A stretch of DNA of 64,000 bases. It comes from Larix kaempferi (taxonomy: Eukaryota; Streptophyta; Pinopsida; Pinales; Pinaceae). The stretch is from contig BSBM01000600.1 in the NCBI GenBank assembly GCA_027924585.1, positions 15,311,001 to 15,375,000 on the forward strand, read 5' to 3'. This document shows, one piece after another, positions 32,340 through 44,440 of the stretch. A model generated the notes under the pieces. The model saw nothing but the letters and a program-made list of their open reading frames with translations. It did no database searches and was not told the origin of the DNA. Each line of letters opens with the position of its first letter. The first letter of the stretch is position 1. A program made the translations under genes and the position numbers.

Positions 32340-33510
32340 CAATGAGCTATCCCCGTGGACGCTCGTGATAATAGATAATGACCCTAGCTACTCGACCAAG
32401 CATTGGACCAAAGCGTGCCGAGACTCTGGCTGTCTAGGGTTGGTATCGACGAGGTAGGTCATCTATAGATACGTCGAGTATGTCCAACGCCAATATCTGG
32501 AGGTTCTCCTTCAACTCTCTCAACCCCTCTTCTCTCGATCGAAGAAGCACCTATCGGATGAGATGGGCCAAAATATGCATAAAACATGTGTGAACCATCA
32601 ATACTACACCAAAAAAATTTAAAAATTATATAAAAAAAAAAACAGTTTCGTTCTTACCTAGGTCTCCCCATTGCTCACCCTCGGGAAGAGCCAAGTCTGG
32701 GTCTCCCCTGAAATCAGTACCCGTGTACGCATAGTCCTCAACCATGAGGAGATGACCACATAACCACTTGAAGAAGGTGGGACCAAAACTAATAATGGGA
32801 CCCTCGCCTCCATGGCGGGTCATGAACTCGTACCACCTAACCATATGAGGATCTCGCAGATTGAGATCATCTAGCTCTATTTATGGCCTCAACAATGGGA
32901 CTCATTCCAGGAAGAATGAGACCACGATGGATCCGTATCCGAACTGTTTCAGCTCACCCCTGCGACATTTGGTGAGTTGTTCCCTGACATTGGTGAGGAG
33001 GCCCTCACACCAGTTGAAGACAGTAGGTGCCATACACTCGATGGCATAAAGCATATGGGCCTTGGTGGCCTGATGAACAGCCTTGCTGCCCACCACTCGC
33101 TCTATGGTAAAGAGGACAATACGCAGGGGTCGATATTGGAAGTTCTTGATGGGAATCTTCCCAGTAAGCATCTGTGTCCCTGGTGTGCAAAATTGAGCCA
33201 CCAAGCTCTTAGTCGTCTGGTCACTACCCCATGGAACGAATAGTGAAACTGGGGCTCTCTGCCTGGACAACCCTGTTAGAAAATAGACATCCTCCACATC
33301 CAAAGTGAGAATGTGGGAATCATCACGAAAGTGCTGCTGATTCGGATCCCATAATCCGATAAGATAATCCAGTAATTGTACTTGGTCTCTCATGCCCTGT
33401 ACATGAAATAATTTCAACAAGTTTCATCTTTGCAATGAATTCATTGAATTTGGATCATTTGCCACTTGGGAATATTCCATTTCATGCTCTCGTTCCTTCC
33501 ATTGGACCAT
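32340..33510 (-). pseudogene. Antisense plant-mobile-domain-like ORF in element G
   Basis: Reads from ATG at 33,510 (MVQWKEREHEM) in one minus-strand frame to about 32,658, with three internal stops (near 33,424, 32,900, 32,880). Blocks LTLDVEDVYFLTGLS, DYLIGLWDP and SFGPTFFKWLCGHLL resemble plant mobile domain / aminotransferase-like proteins; this is by memory of the family, not a search. A GT-AG intron (32,551-32,657) and a short second exon fit. It lies opposite to G's pol strand. Confidence 0.55.
32551..32657 (-). other. Putative 107-bp intron of the antisense PMD-like ORF
   Basis: Donor GACCTAG|GTAAGAAC and acceptor CATCCGATAG|GTGC. The inside is AT-rich with a poly-A/T run. Joining keeps the frame for about 28 codons to a TGA that may derive from CGA. 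Confidence 0.4.
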
Positions 33511-34180
33511 GGTGCAAGACAAGACCTGCATAAACATCAATTAGATGCATATTAGAACCTTTCTAAAGCTTTGGATTGGGCTTCTTTGGCCCCATTTTTT
33601 ATTTTTCTATGTGGATCTACGCCGATGTACCCCACCTTTACGGACAATGCATCAACGACACACTTTCACCATGCAAGAAGCACATCAGAGAGTCCCCGAA
33701 AGACTTCCCGCAAGGGGAAAGCGCGTCGCCCATGGCGCGCACAATCCCCTCCTTAACAAGCCAAAAAACCCCAAAAATTGACCATAAAGCAAAACATTAA
33801 TCCACTAGAAAGGTAACAAGCAAGGTTAAGGCCTACCTGTTGCTGACGTGGCGAGAAACAACTAACCGTAGTTGCAATCGACGTTTGAAAATTGGGCTCC
33901 AAAGTGGTGTTTCTACTATTCCAACTTGGTAAAAAACTAATTGGTAAATATTTCTTACTATTTGACTTTTATATAAAAGAAAATGGAATATTCCTTTTTT
34001 TCTTTTCTTTTATGGGTCTTTTCTACTATAGTTGGTAATCTTTTATGTCTAAATTCCCTATTGTCGATTTTGACTTAGTTTTTGGTGTTCGCAGATGAAG
34101 GTAAGTGGTGTCCTAACTTTATTGGTGACCATCGTTGATGTTTCATGCTTTTTATCAAGTGTGAATAAGTCATCGAGCGT
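33511..34180. other. Gene-free stretch of element G
   Basis: Three overlapping short plus-strand frames near 33,545-33,800 have no recognisable domain. I see no repeat or signal I can support. Confidence 0.5.
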
Positions 34181-34830
34181 TTTTTATGCTATCATACCGC
34201 TCATTAAAATCAAATATTAATGGCATCGAGCTTACTTTTGTCCTTTCTCGTGCTTGTAAAACTATGGGAATAAGTCACCAAGTTACATTTTATCGCTTTT
34301 TCGGGCTCGTAAAACTCCTACGAAAAAGGAACCCCTCAAAGTTCCTCTTTAATCTCTTTTCAGACTCCCTAAATATGAAAATATTGCCAAGCGAACTTGA
34401 TTCTTTCACACTTGTAAAAGTATTTGAAAGGTCGCCTTTCTGGTGATAATTTACCCCTTTTTCGGACCAGCGAGACTATTTACGAAAAAGGAGTGCTCTG
34501 GTTAGTCATGACTGGAAGAGTTCTCTCTCACGTTGTTTTATCCTTTTTCGGATGAGGAGACTAACTTTTGCGAAAAATAACCATTTGGAGTCTTCTTTAG
34601 TTCTTTTCAAACTCTCTAAACATGAAATGACGCTGAGTTTTCCTTCTATGGACTCGTTAAAATCTGACATTGAAGGGCTTGTTTTGGGACGAACCCTTCC
34701 TATCTCAGGTTCGTAAAACATATGAGATCGGAATCGTCCGAAGGATGCTATACCGAGCATCTGTTACCCTCCTCTAGCTCGTTAAAAAACAAAAGAGGTA
34801 CAGTGTCGAGCATGATGGGGATAAGGAAAT
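34180..34830 (+). repeat. Diverged tandem repeats upstream of the 3' LTR of G
   Basis: CTTTTTCGG...ACGAAAAAGGA units occur at about 34,298, 34,459 and 34,544. TCTTTTCAGACTCCCTAAAT at about 34,357 matches TCTTTTCAAACTCTCTAAAC at about 34,601, giving a higher-order period near 244 bp. Such arrays are typical between pol and 3' LTR of Tat-group elements. 34,830-35,880 has no supported gene. Confidence 0.6.
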
Positions 34831-35877
34831 ATTTTGTGTTTCATTTTTATTATGGAAGTACTTAGTCACTCTTGAACATGGCACTTGTTTGCATATGCAT
34901 TCAAATACTTGGATAATCTACTTGTCTTCGAGTCCAACCAATTCCATGAGTCTTTTCACTCCTTTGAATCATTCAAATAATTATTCCATCATCAGTTGCA
35001 TTAGGGGTCGGTGTTATTCCTGTCATGTCAATGCTGCCAAGTCATGCCATTCCCATGTTCAAGAGAGGTATGTTCGTCGAAATCAATCTATGCAGTCATT
35101 CTACCTTCTATCATGTCGGTCATTCCCTAGTCAGTCTCAAGTGTCACTCTATAGTCTGATCTACTCCAAAACATTTTTGATCATGTTTCATGTCGATGAT
35201 GGGGGAAACATCATGGCCCTCCTTCGACTGGTTTATCCTTGTCGACTTCAACACAACATCCGAGGATTAAACCTACAAACCAATCAAGTACCTTGGGTTT
35301 CATGCCTCAATGACAAGTTACCTCGCTTTCAATAGTAAGTTCACATCATTTACTTATGATTGAAAGTTTCCATTGATCATTGATTCACATTCAGTGGTAT
35401 GTACTATGATACCTTGGGGATCATTGACATCAATGGTGATTTCCCTTGTGCTTGTTAATGGTATACCTCAATGACTAGTAATCAAGTGGTTTCTACCATG
35501 TTCAACTTCAAGACATTGTAATCACATGGTTAGATTCGTATCATTACGGGTTTGGCTTGAAGACCCTGGGTTAAGTCATAAATCTCACCCAGGTTGCGAT
35601 GGAGGTTGTTTTAGTCATATTACACAGATTCACTTTTGTATTGGTCGTGGTTGTGTTCTCATCTCATCATGGATCTGCGATTGTGTTCAGTCGGTATTTA
35701 CTACCATGGATCTGCAATGTATTGGTCGACAACCATGTTATGAGTCAGTTTGAGACATTTATCTCAGAGTTGATTCTACTGTAGAATATCTTTGTTCGTC
35801 ACTCCAACTGACAATCCTTACTTCGATTTTTTCCCTATTACAAACCATTTCACCTACCTTATTTTTCCAGCTTCATG

Positions 35878-36840
35878 CTTTGGGGGGCATTCTGTTACAC
35901 CAAAATCTTGTCATCATGACTAATGTGTCCTCTGTATGCCATGATCCCTAAAGTTCCTGAGCTAAAACAATGAAAGGGAAGTTGTTTTATTTCCCTTTTA
36001 CCTTTTGTTGTTACTCCGACATGCCCTGCCGTCCAACAGGGTGCATCAGGTTCAAGGTGACGCGCTCTGCAACTTAGCAGAGTGCATCGGTGACACAATG
36101 TTCTCTTGTATAAGGTGCGTTGATTTATCTCTATCGCATGTTTCCCTTATGAAAGGTGCATCGCAGTTGGTTAAAATGGAAAAAGAGAAGCTTCGAGCAA
36201 CTTCTCGAAGCTTGGATGGGGTGGAGACTTATCCCTACTTACCTGGAAAGGTGGCATTCGATCCCCTTGTCTTATGGGATGATCCCTTAAGCCTCTCCCC
36301 TAAATACTCAACTTCTCCTATCCCTTTAGATCTATATATATGAACCCCCTCTCCATTATTAAGGGAGGAAGGATAGAGTACCTATATGCAGGCTGGTGAA
36401 ATTTCTCTAGGTGATCCTCTTCATCCATTAGGAGGCTAAGCATTTGATCTTGGAGGCTAGGATTGTTGGAAGGAGGTTATGACGTCAAAACATCGATCGT
36501 AACATCTCTCCCTTTGTACTTCTTACTATTAAATTTAATACAAGTTCTTTCCATAAACTTTATAGTGTTAATGATGTTTAGGATTTACTTCTTTGACTGT
36601 TAATCTAGATCAATTCACATCCATGTGATTTTATTACTTGTTTGTTTCCACATGTCTTGTCTGGTTTTGTAGCTAGAGATCTGAAGATCGGGACTTGGAG
36701 CTTGGAGAAACAAGGAGAAAGGAAATGCACACTTGAGGTAAGCCATCTCTTCTATTTTTCTTACATGTCAATTGATCTAGGAAAGGTACTTGTGTTATGT
36801 ATTTATTCGTTCTAGATCTGAACCATTTAGGCTAGGGAGA
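35878..36840 (+). repeat. Probable polypurine tract and 3' LTR of element G
   Basis: TTTGGGGGGCAT (about 35,879-35,890) is followed by a TGTTACACC start at 35,893. A TATA box lies at 36,331-36,340 (TCTATATATA), and a region with AT-rich R-U5 character extends to at least 36,800. The CA end and PBS-proximal boundary are not found, so the right end is approximate. Confidence 0.5.
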
Positions 36841-36849
36841 TCTATTTGA

Positions 36850-39069
36850 GTCCGCTCATATAGATTGTCCGCAAACACTACCACCTATGCCAACTAGTAA
36901 ACTACAGAACCAAGTAATACTAGGATCCCACTCTCTATCATGTACCCCTCCAATCATCATTGTCATCCAACAATATCCAATACTCTGAAGGATGCCAGGA
37001 TCCCACCACCAAATTGGAAGTTCATCACTCCCAATGCTCATCCGAACCTCTGTGAGCCTCACTCGTATAACATGAAACTCCTCTTGTGCAATCTGCACAC
37101 TGGTCATATGTCTCACATTGATGACACTAGTCCCATCCAACTGAATCAGATGAAACTTCCATGTCCTTCCATGAATAATGAAGGCATCAGATAATATCAA
37201 TGGATGCCTCTACTGCTGCTCACATCTATCCACCAAATCCATGGATGTGTATCATCATCTACTGGTTTGTCCATATAAAGTGTATACATCTATATCCTCC
37301 TTGACTAAGTCTCTCTCCCATAGAGGCATCTCATGATCCTCCCGATGCAAAAAAATTACTTGATCAACATTCTCCATGTCAAATATATCCTCAAGTACTT
37401 GCAAATATGAAATCTCCTCATGCTCAAACCCCACATGAGGCTCTTCCATTGAACCATGAATTTAATCAGCCATATACAACTGCTTGTCTGAAGTGTAGGA
37501 GGGAGGGTGTGATCTTTCGAACTCCCTATGAAGTTGTTCCTAATTATTGAAGTGATTTTTGTGTGCTCTTCAAGGAATCATGGGTGATCTCAAGCTAATG
37601 GGTGAGCCTGTCAACTTCACCTTCTTCTTCTTGTAATGCACATTGGTACATCTCAACAAGATAAGAAGATGGTCTCTATCAGAAAGTAGGTGTATGTAGT
37701 TAGTCTTCAGGGTTTCCACTGCCTTTCGAATGGATTCAAAATATGCAAGGGAAGATTCTACTTTTAAACTATCATATGCCCCTGAAGCTCTCCAACAACA
37801 ATCTGTCACCAAGTCATTTGTGTCATCAAATTTTTTCATGGCTATCCTAACATTCTCTTTGCTTGCCTTCAACTGCCATGCTAAGAGTTGCATATCATGG
37901 GAACCTTCCTCCACTAAATTTTCTGATTTATTTCCATGATTGTCATCCTCCCCAAAATCATCTATTTCCCCTACATGCTCTACTTCTGCACATTCTTCAG
38001 TCGGAAGAAATAATGGTGGGAGATAAGTTTCTTCCTGCTACCTTGTTTGGGATGCCAACAAACTTGCTTCCATAGCTCTTTGCAACAACTCATTTCCCCA
38101 GTATTTAGTCTTGTTTACATTTTCTAATGGCTGATATAAAAAATTAGAATGCTTTTGGCATGAATCCACAACAAATAATGCATGTTTAAAAACCAAATCA
38201 ACATTCGAAGATTCTATAATACAATTAGCCTCATGTGGAAGGGATGTTATCTCTCGATGATGCAAACAAATATGACTGCTGCAAAAATCAGAATTTTTTT
38301 CATACCTTGGGGTCACATCTTCATCATTACCATGTGGTTGATCCATGCGGTCATGCTGCTTCACTTTGTGTTCAACTGGAATCCTCAAGGCTGGAATTTG
38401 TGAGTTCCTTTGATCCAATTCCTTGTATGGCCTTGGCGAGTTTGTGAACATGGATTCAATTTCTTTGGGTCTCTCATATGATGGCTGATTTTTTTTCTCC
38501 TCATGATCATCGGAAGGCTGAAAAATGACAATGAATTTATTGCCCTCTAAACCAATATTATGATAGGAACCTTTGGATGCTCCTTTCTTAGAGAAACCAA
38601 ACATATTCTCCACAAGTTTTGATGTGGAGCATTTTGGTAGTTAGGCTTGACAGTGCTGCAAGTTATGCTCTAAATCCTATTGTGTCTTATCAAAGTGATT
38701 CAATGACTTCTCAGGGCCCTTCATTCCCCTTTCCCACTCAAGCTTTTCATCCTTAATGGGAAATGTAGGAAGGAAAATGGGTAACATTCCACCATCTACA
38801 ATTCTATCCATTGAAGAAGCTTCCTCTTCAAATTTGTATATGCTGTCACAAAAGAAATCATCCAACTCATATGGATTATGCAAGCCTTCATTTATTATTT
38901 TAGCTACCTGATTTTCTTCCACTGAAGGAATGAAACCATCTTAAAGAAATTATTCTTCCCATGTTAAGCTCTCCTCAAGCATCTATGCAACCGGTTCCAA
39001 CCTCATCTCTGCAAACCTTCTTCCAAGTTTTTTTTTTCTTTCTTCAAGGTTCCTCTTAGTTCCCACAAC
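36850..39069 (-). pseudogene. Long decayed ORF of element F, unrecognised
   Basis: Six minus-strand open segments (to 39,180, 38,922, 38,613, 37,914, 37,449 and 37,200) lie in one frame, separated by only about a dozen stops over some 740 codons. They are therefore one ancestral protein. The start is probably near 39,060 (an ATA where ATG is expected). Features: basic N-terminus NLEERKKKLGRRFAEM, MLEESLTWEE, an acidic stretch NPYELDDFFCDSIYKFEEE, a helical middle (ASKENVRIAMKKFDDTNDLV), and a C-terminal part with RTWKFHLIQLDG. I recognise no family; a Gag-like role is a guess from its position after the PBS. Confidence 0.6.
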
Positions 39070-39082
39070 TATTGAGGAACAT

Positions 39083-39095
39083 GCTCTTATACCAC
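39083..39095 (-). promoter_or_regulatory. Primer binding site of element F
   Basis: The minus strand reads G TGGTATAAGAGC right after the LTR end. It differs by one base from the tRNA-iMet-type site TGGTATCAGAGC found in element C. Confidence 0.7.
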
Positions 39096-41302
39096 TGTAA
39101 TATCCACAATCAGAAATTAGGAATATTATCTCCAAGGTTCCAACGTTAATTATGTTGATTTTTAACTTTTTCCCAAACAATGGCTTATGAAGGCTTATGA
39201 GATGTTCTTGTTCAACAAAAGTGGACTGTATGTGTATTTATGATGTCCATTAAATGTGTGCAGATAATTAATGTGTTTATATTCCACTAATATGTGTCCC
39301 AAATCAGATCTGATATAAAATTGGAAGGCGGTAAAGAAACTAGGAACACTAGTTCAATTTTGGCCACACTGAACACGGGCTTTCCAACTCTTCCCAGACA
39401 CTACCAGAGCGACTTTAATTCTCCCAATATCAGTTTAATGGAATCAAATAGACTCAAATAAAAATATCTGACCCACTGATAGACTCCAGTTAACTTTCAA
39501 GGAAGTATGAAAGGCACCCTCTCAATACTATTGAGAAGCTAGCTAGATTTCCCCACATAGGAATACTAGTTTTTCAACTTGACCCAAACACCTCCTAATC
39601 GACTCTAATCCTTCCAAAAATATTCAATAAGGATAAAATACATCCGAACAAATATAATTGAATCAGTAACAGACCTCAAGGGACTTCTATTAAATTTTTA
39701 CGATCAATACTGTAAATTGCATAACCATATGAAAAAGTTTTATACATGGAATCACTGGTTACTTAAATATGAACACCATATGAGGAAAATGCTTGGATAT
39801 TTATTATTCACTGTATGGGAACATTAATGACACTAATTAAAATAGTACATGGCTCTTACACAACTTGAAACTCATGAAATACTCAGTTACAACTGCGCAA
39901 GTTCGAACCTCTACTAGAAGAGATACAAAATGAAGTATATATGATAAAATGGGCACATATCGGTCATATGAACACCTTTTTGAGTGAAAAAAAATGTTTC
40001 CCACTGGAAACAATGCTCTAAATGCAATGGAATAGGTCTCACATCCCATAAATTCTCAGAAATTTTGAAACCAGAACCACCATTTCGGCCCTCCTTCACC
40101 GATCCAAGCTCTAAATCAACAAGAAACACCTCCAAATGATAGAGAAACCTCCCAAATTGCGCCCTCTGTCACATAGCAGTCATATAATTCCAAATAATTA
40201 TCTCTAAAATTGAAAATGGATCCAATGATGCGCCCTCCTCAAGTAATAACCGATAAATCCAACACCAAAATGCCCGGAAAACACCATAAACCTCTACTGC
40301 TACAACCTTAAATTCGAAACAGCTGTAGATGAATTCAAACCAGCAATAAAAAAATATCTAAACCTGCATCAACTAAATATCAATTGATAAATATGAGTTA
40401 TTCCTCCTCACCTCTCATTCACATGAAGCACAATTGAGAAATTTGAGTGATTTCTCCTCTCTTGCTAGCTAGGGTGGAATCTTTCACCACCGAAACTAGT
40501 TCTGTAGTAAGGGGCACATTTCCCAATCTTGAGAAGCTCAATGTCTCTCCAATACCAAAATTCAAAATGACCAAAATCCCCTTCACTTGTGTATTCACCC
40601 TTTTTATAAATCTTCATGGAGCATTTCCCCCTCACTCTGGAATTCTATCACAAATATTTAATAAAATATTAATAAATGTTATTTTTATGAGAGAATGACA
40701 CCTTGGGAACCATTTACTTCCCCTCTAATGTTATTTGGCAAAATAATAATTTTATCTACCTTGAAAATTCAAATTTGAGAATATTAGCTTGATTTTTGGG
40801 GAGTTACATCCTCATGTGGGCCCACTCTAACCTCTAGCACCCTCCTTGTCTAAATTTAGGACCTGCAACATGTCATAAGGTGTCATAAGCTATCATAGGG
40901 ACCTACAACATGTCATAAGTTGTCATAATATTTCATAGATTCCCATTGGGAGTTACACTTACACAAGTGCGCCCTGGTTTACTATTCTTAGCCCGAGGAG
41001 TTACAATTATATAAGGTGCCTTCATTATGAGACGCCTTCCACCTTAGAATTAAAATTTGGAGATGCATGGCTTGATTTTGGGGAATTACAACTCATATGG
41101 GGCCCAAATCATCCTCCTATGCACCCTCCTTGTCCAATGTTTTTCTAATTTTGCATTAATCACAAATATTGGACATTATAGTATACAAATTTGTGACCCA
41201 TGACATCACCTTAATAATTTATCATGACTTTACCAAGTGACTTAGGCCATTCATCCCCTAGTCCAACGGAGTGGTCCTTAGCAAATAATTGGGGACATTA
41301 CA
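39096..41302 (-). repeat. 5' LTR of element F
   Basis: The plus strand begins TGTAATATCC (39,096) and ends GGGGACATTACA (41,302), giving TG...CA ends with TGTAAT/ATTACA symmetry. A minus-strand TATA box TTTATAAAAAG lies at 40,601-40,610. A stretch near 40,780-40,870 (GCTTGATTTTTGGGGAGTTACA...CACCCTCCTTGTC) is repeated at about 41,075-41,145, so the outer boundary could instead be near 40,807. No gene inside. Confidence 0.6.
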
Positions 41303-41498
41303 TAAAACAATTTTTTTTACTAATTTTCATTGATTCCATTTTTCTAATATTGTAAACTTAACCCCTCCAACAAAGTCAAAGGATCCCTTTGGTTGATTCC
41401 ACTTTGATTTTTTCAAAGATCGAAACCATATGGGAGAAATGAAGCTTGTTTTGTATAGGGTTTTCGGTAGGTTTCAGAGCCTACAAAATGACTATGAA

Positions 41499-42419
41499 TA
41501 GTCTGAAGCAGGTCCCTTGCAGCTAGTTATCATCACTGAACCATTCAAGCAATGGGGTATAGATATTATTGGAGAAATAAACCCGAACTCCTCGTTGTAG
41601 CATCGGTACATTCTGACTGCTACAGATTATTTTACAAGATGGGCCAAAGCCATTCCCCTACGGAAAGCTAACGAGGATACGGTCATCAAATTTTTGGAAG
41701 AAAACATCATAACCAGGTTTGGGGTTCCAATTTCTCTAGTTTTTGATAATGCACCTTATTTTTCATCATTGAAGATTAATGAATTCATGTATGAAAGAGG
41801 AATTAAATTGCATTACTCAGCCAATTACTACCCTCAGGGAAACGGTTTAGCTGAGTCTACCAATAAAAATCTCATTCGAATCCTGAAAAAGATTGTGATC
41901 GAAAATCAAAGAAGCTGGCACACATCTCTCCCTCACGCCCTATGGGCAGACAAAGTAATGCCCAAGAACGCCTTAGGAGCTTCCCCTTTCAACTTGGTCT
42001 ATGGGAAAGAAGCTATTATCCCTCCGAATATATTACTCCCATCTTTGAAATTGGCCCAATCCTCCCGAGGTTCTAGCAGTCAAGCCCTACAGTCCAGGAT
42101 TGATACCCTGCTAAAACTGGAAGAGTCATGGGAAAAAGCCAAAGAACGGTTTCATCATCACCAAGACATAGTCAAACGATGGTTTGATAAAAGAAAATCC
42201 GGGAAGAGGGATTTCGAAGTAGGGGACTTAGTCCTCAAATGGGACCACCAAGACGACAGTAAGGGAATGCACACAAAGTTTCAACACCTATGGCTTGGCC
42301 CTTACCAAATTTATGAAAAGATTGGTCCATCAACTTATAGAGTGAAAGATTTACAAGGAGAGGAACTAAACCTCCCTCTCAATGGCCTCGCCTTAAAACA
42401 ATACTTGCATAATTTCTGA
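41499..42419 (+). pseudogene. Integrase fragment D' of the A/D family
   Basis: Homologous to the integrase of A from EAGPLQLVIIT onward, through D of WGIDII, D of FDNAPYF and E of NGLAESTNK, to the C-terminal FEVGDLVLKWDHQDD block, ending ALKQYLHNF. The frame is open from 41,694, with a stop near 41,598. Zinc-domain and upstream pol are missing; homology fades left of about 41,499, between it and LTR F. It leads straight into LTR D. Confidence 0.88.
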
Positions 42420-43517
42420 AGGAGTTTTGTACATAAATAAACCCCTGTCTTCTTTATCTTTTTGGTTTATTTTCTTTTGTTTTCAATTTTTAATTACTTT
42501 TGATTATCTTTTAGTTTGCTAGTTAGCTTGGTTATCCTTTGTTTGTTTTTCCCTTTTTGTTTGAGTCCTTTGTTTAAATAAAGCTAAGCTCAATTTTGGT
42601 GTAGCTGAGAGATGATATTCCAGGAAGAAACTCAAAAGGATGGTCATGAGGAAGCTCACCGATAAAGGGAATATGTATTCGTAACTTTGTTTTCACTGAT
42701 CGGTTTACTGGAATACAGAGATCATCTTTTCTGTTTGGTCAAAGTAACCCCTGTCAAATAGCTAAGATTTAGCATTTCCTTCTGACTATCTTAGGGCCCC
42801 ATTCACTCGAACATTAATAACTGTCTTAGGAAGTTCACTATAGCATACCCATGGAGAGGAAGCATGTCTCACGGGTATATGGTATTTAAAATGATCCCAT
42901 GTTGCAAGTAAAAGCCAAAAGGCATATGTCAAAGAGTCTGGTTTCCATAAATTCTCGCCTCAATTAAAGCATGGCTGAGAAAAGCAAGGAAATTTTCAAA
43001 TCAAGGAAGTTGTTCGAAATAAACCAGCCTAGTAAGGCTCTTCTCCGTCCGTGAAGCATGAAATCGATTAAATCTTTCGCTCACACAAAAGGAAATTATG
43101 GATTGAAGAACCTATATCAATTATGGAATGCAGAAGAAATTTATTTCTGGAAGACTCAAAGCGGCAAAAGTCGCGGATTAAAAAGACATCCAAAAGGATG
43201 TAAAGTAGCATGGGAATGAGGAACAAACGAATATGTCTGTGAGACATTGTTATGATCCTGTGGAGTCTTATACCAGTAGGCTTCTGAAAGACTGAATTTT
43301 AAAAATGAACCCCACATTTTGGCCCTTAGAGAGTTGTAAAGAACTCTGAATCAAAGTTTCCTTTTCCTTTATCACCATTATGATGGGAGGGATCACTGTA
43401 TTCTTCGGGGCTGAACTATGAAGGCATTTTGTTGCATATGTAATCAACACATGGTAAGTTCCCTGACCAGGAGATGAGTTTGTTTCAGAGATCTGTGTTC
43501 ACCAGCGAATTGCCAAT
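42420..43517 (+). other. Noncoding stretch between D' integrase and LTR
   Basis: About 1.1 kb, no credible ORF, collinear with 5,046-6,124 of A. It ends CTGTGTTCACCAGCGAATTG, then CCAAT next to the LTR start. No polypurine tract touches the LTR; CAGGAGATGAG lies about 40 nt upstream. Confidence 0.7.
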
Positions 43518-43739
43518 TGTTGTTGCTGCAACCCCCCCCCCCAAAAAAAAAATTCTTTAAATATTGGGGCCCCTCCTTTGTTTTCTTAAAGAGAGAAAGC
43601 TTACCTGGAATTTTGAGGCCATCAAAGTTTTTTCTTACTTAGTTTTTTTTAGAGATGGGTCCTTAGCGTGCTTCTTTTCTGTTTTTGACCAAGCGAAAGA
43701 CTTAAGTTTTGAGTCGCAATGGCAAAGTTTTAAAGAAGT

Positions 43740-44200
43740 AAAGCTTCCAAAAGCGGCGGAGGTTTTGGGCCAACCTTTTCGGAAAGGGTGGAAGAAAAGA
43801 TCAAGTCAAGATGCGGCGGGACTTTTAACATAACTTGTCCGAAATGGAGGAAGAACTGGGTTAACCTTGCCAAAGTGGCAGAAAATAACTAAGTGATTTT
43901 TCGACAGAACAAACCCACGAGTCCCCTCCGCAATGGCGGAAGAACTCAGGTAAGTCTTCCGCAAAAGCGGACAAAGTGACACTTCTTAAACTTGCTTGCG
44001 AACGACGGAAGCACTCACATAATCTTTCCGCAACAGCGGAAGAACTCGGTTAAGTTTTCCGACTCACAATGTTGCGCTGCTCTTCCATGGATGAACTCCG
44101 TTAATTCTCCCGAAAAGGCGGCAAACTCATTAATTCTTTCCGCAACGGTCGAATAGGTTGAGTTAGCCTTTCCGGTTTTGGCGGCCGAAATTAACTCTGA
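43740..44200 (+). repeat. U3 array of GCGGAA / CCGCAA motifs in LTR D
   Basis: Repeated words such as TTCCGCAAAAGCGG, TTTCCGCAACAGCGGAAG, TCCGCAATGGCGGAAG and TCCGAAATGGAGG lie upstream of P1. Many are short dyads. Same array type as B and A. Confidence 0.65.
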
Positions 44201-44250
44201 ATGTGCCGATTTGACCCATCCGTACCCCTCATTAACACCGTTTTATGTTC

Positions 44251-44270
44251 GCATATACACTATTAATAGA
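44251..44270 (+). promoter_or_regulatory. Possible TATA region P1 of LTR D
   Basis: GCATATACAC and TATTAATA lie 170-190 bp before the leader-intron donor, the equivalent place to P1 in A and B. The box is weaker than in the other copies. Confidence 0.4.
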
Positions 44271-44440
44271 TCGCACGCGTAAAAATCCTTTATGTAGAAA
44301 TGAAATCCGTTGGATTTTCATTGTTTCATTTGGCTTGAGAGCTCTGTTCCCGTCTTTGTTTGAAGTCACAAAGCTGCATGTTCAGGCTCACTGGTTCCGC
44401 AACAAACGCCAGCATCCGCACAACGTTCATCTCTTCACAG

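Larger units (their letters stand above)
31651..36840 (+). mobile_element. Element G: decayed Tat-like Ty3/gypsy remnant hosting element A
   Basis: The plus strand shows, in order, an aRNH fragment, a gene-poor stretch with an antisense PMD-like ORF, diverged tandem repeats, a TTTGGGGGGCAT purine tract and an LTR-like start with a TATA box. Extra antisense ORFs and tandem repeats between pol and the 3' LTR are known in plant Tat elements, which fits. The upstream part of pol would lie left of the window. The right boundary is uncertain. Confidence 0.6.
36850..41302 (-). mobile_element. Element F: LTR element with a long ORF of unknown type (truncated)
   Basis: Minus strand: an LTR from 41,302 (TGTAATGTCCCC) to 39,096 (ends GGATATTACA), a one-base gap, a PBS TGGTATAAGAGC (39,083-39,094), then a long decayed ORF down to about 36,850. 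No RT, integrase or protease is seen, and the 3' part and 3' LTR are missing. It may be a non-autonomous element or only the front end of a larger one. Confidence 0.6.

Noticed and set aside
34889-35335. 148-codon plus-strand ORF
   Set aside because: No domain, low-complexity composition, and it lies in the repeat-rich noncoding part of element G.
36005-36343. 112-codon plus-strand ORF
   Set aside because: It lies across the promoter part of a probable LTR and overlaps its TATA box; no recognisable motif.
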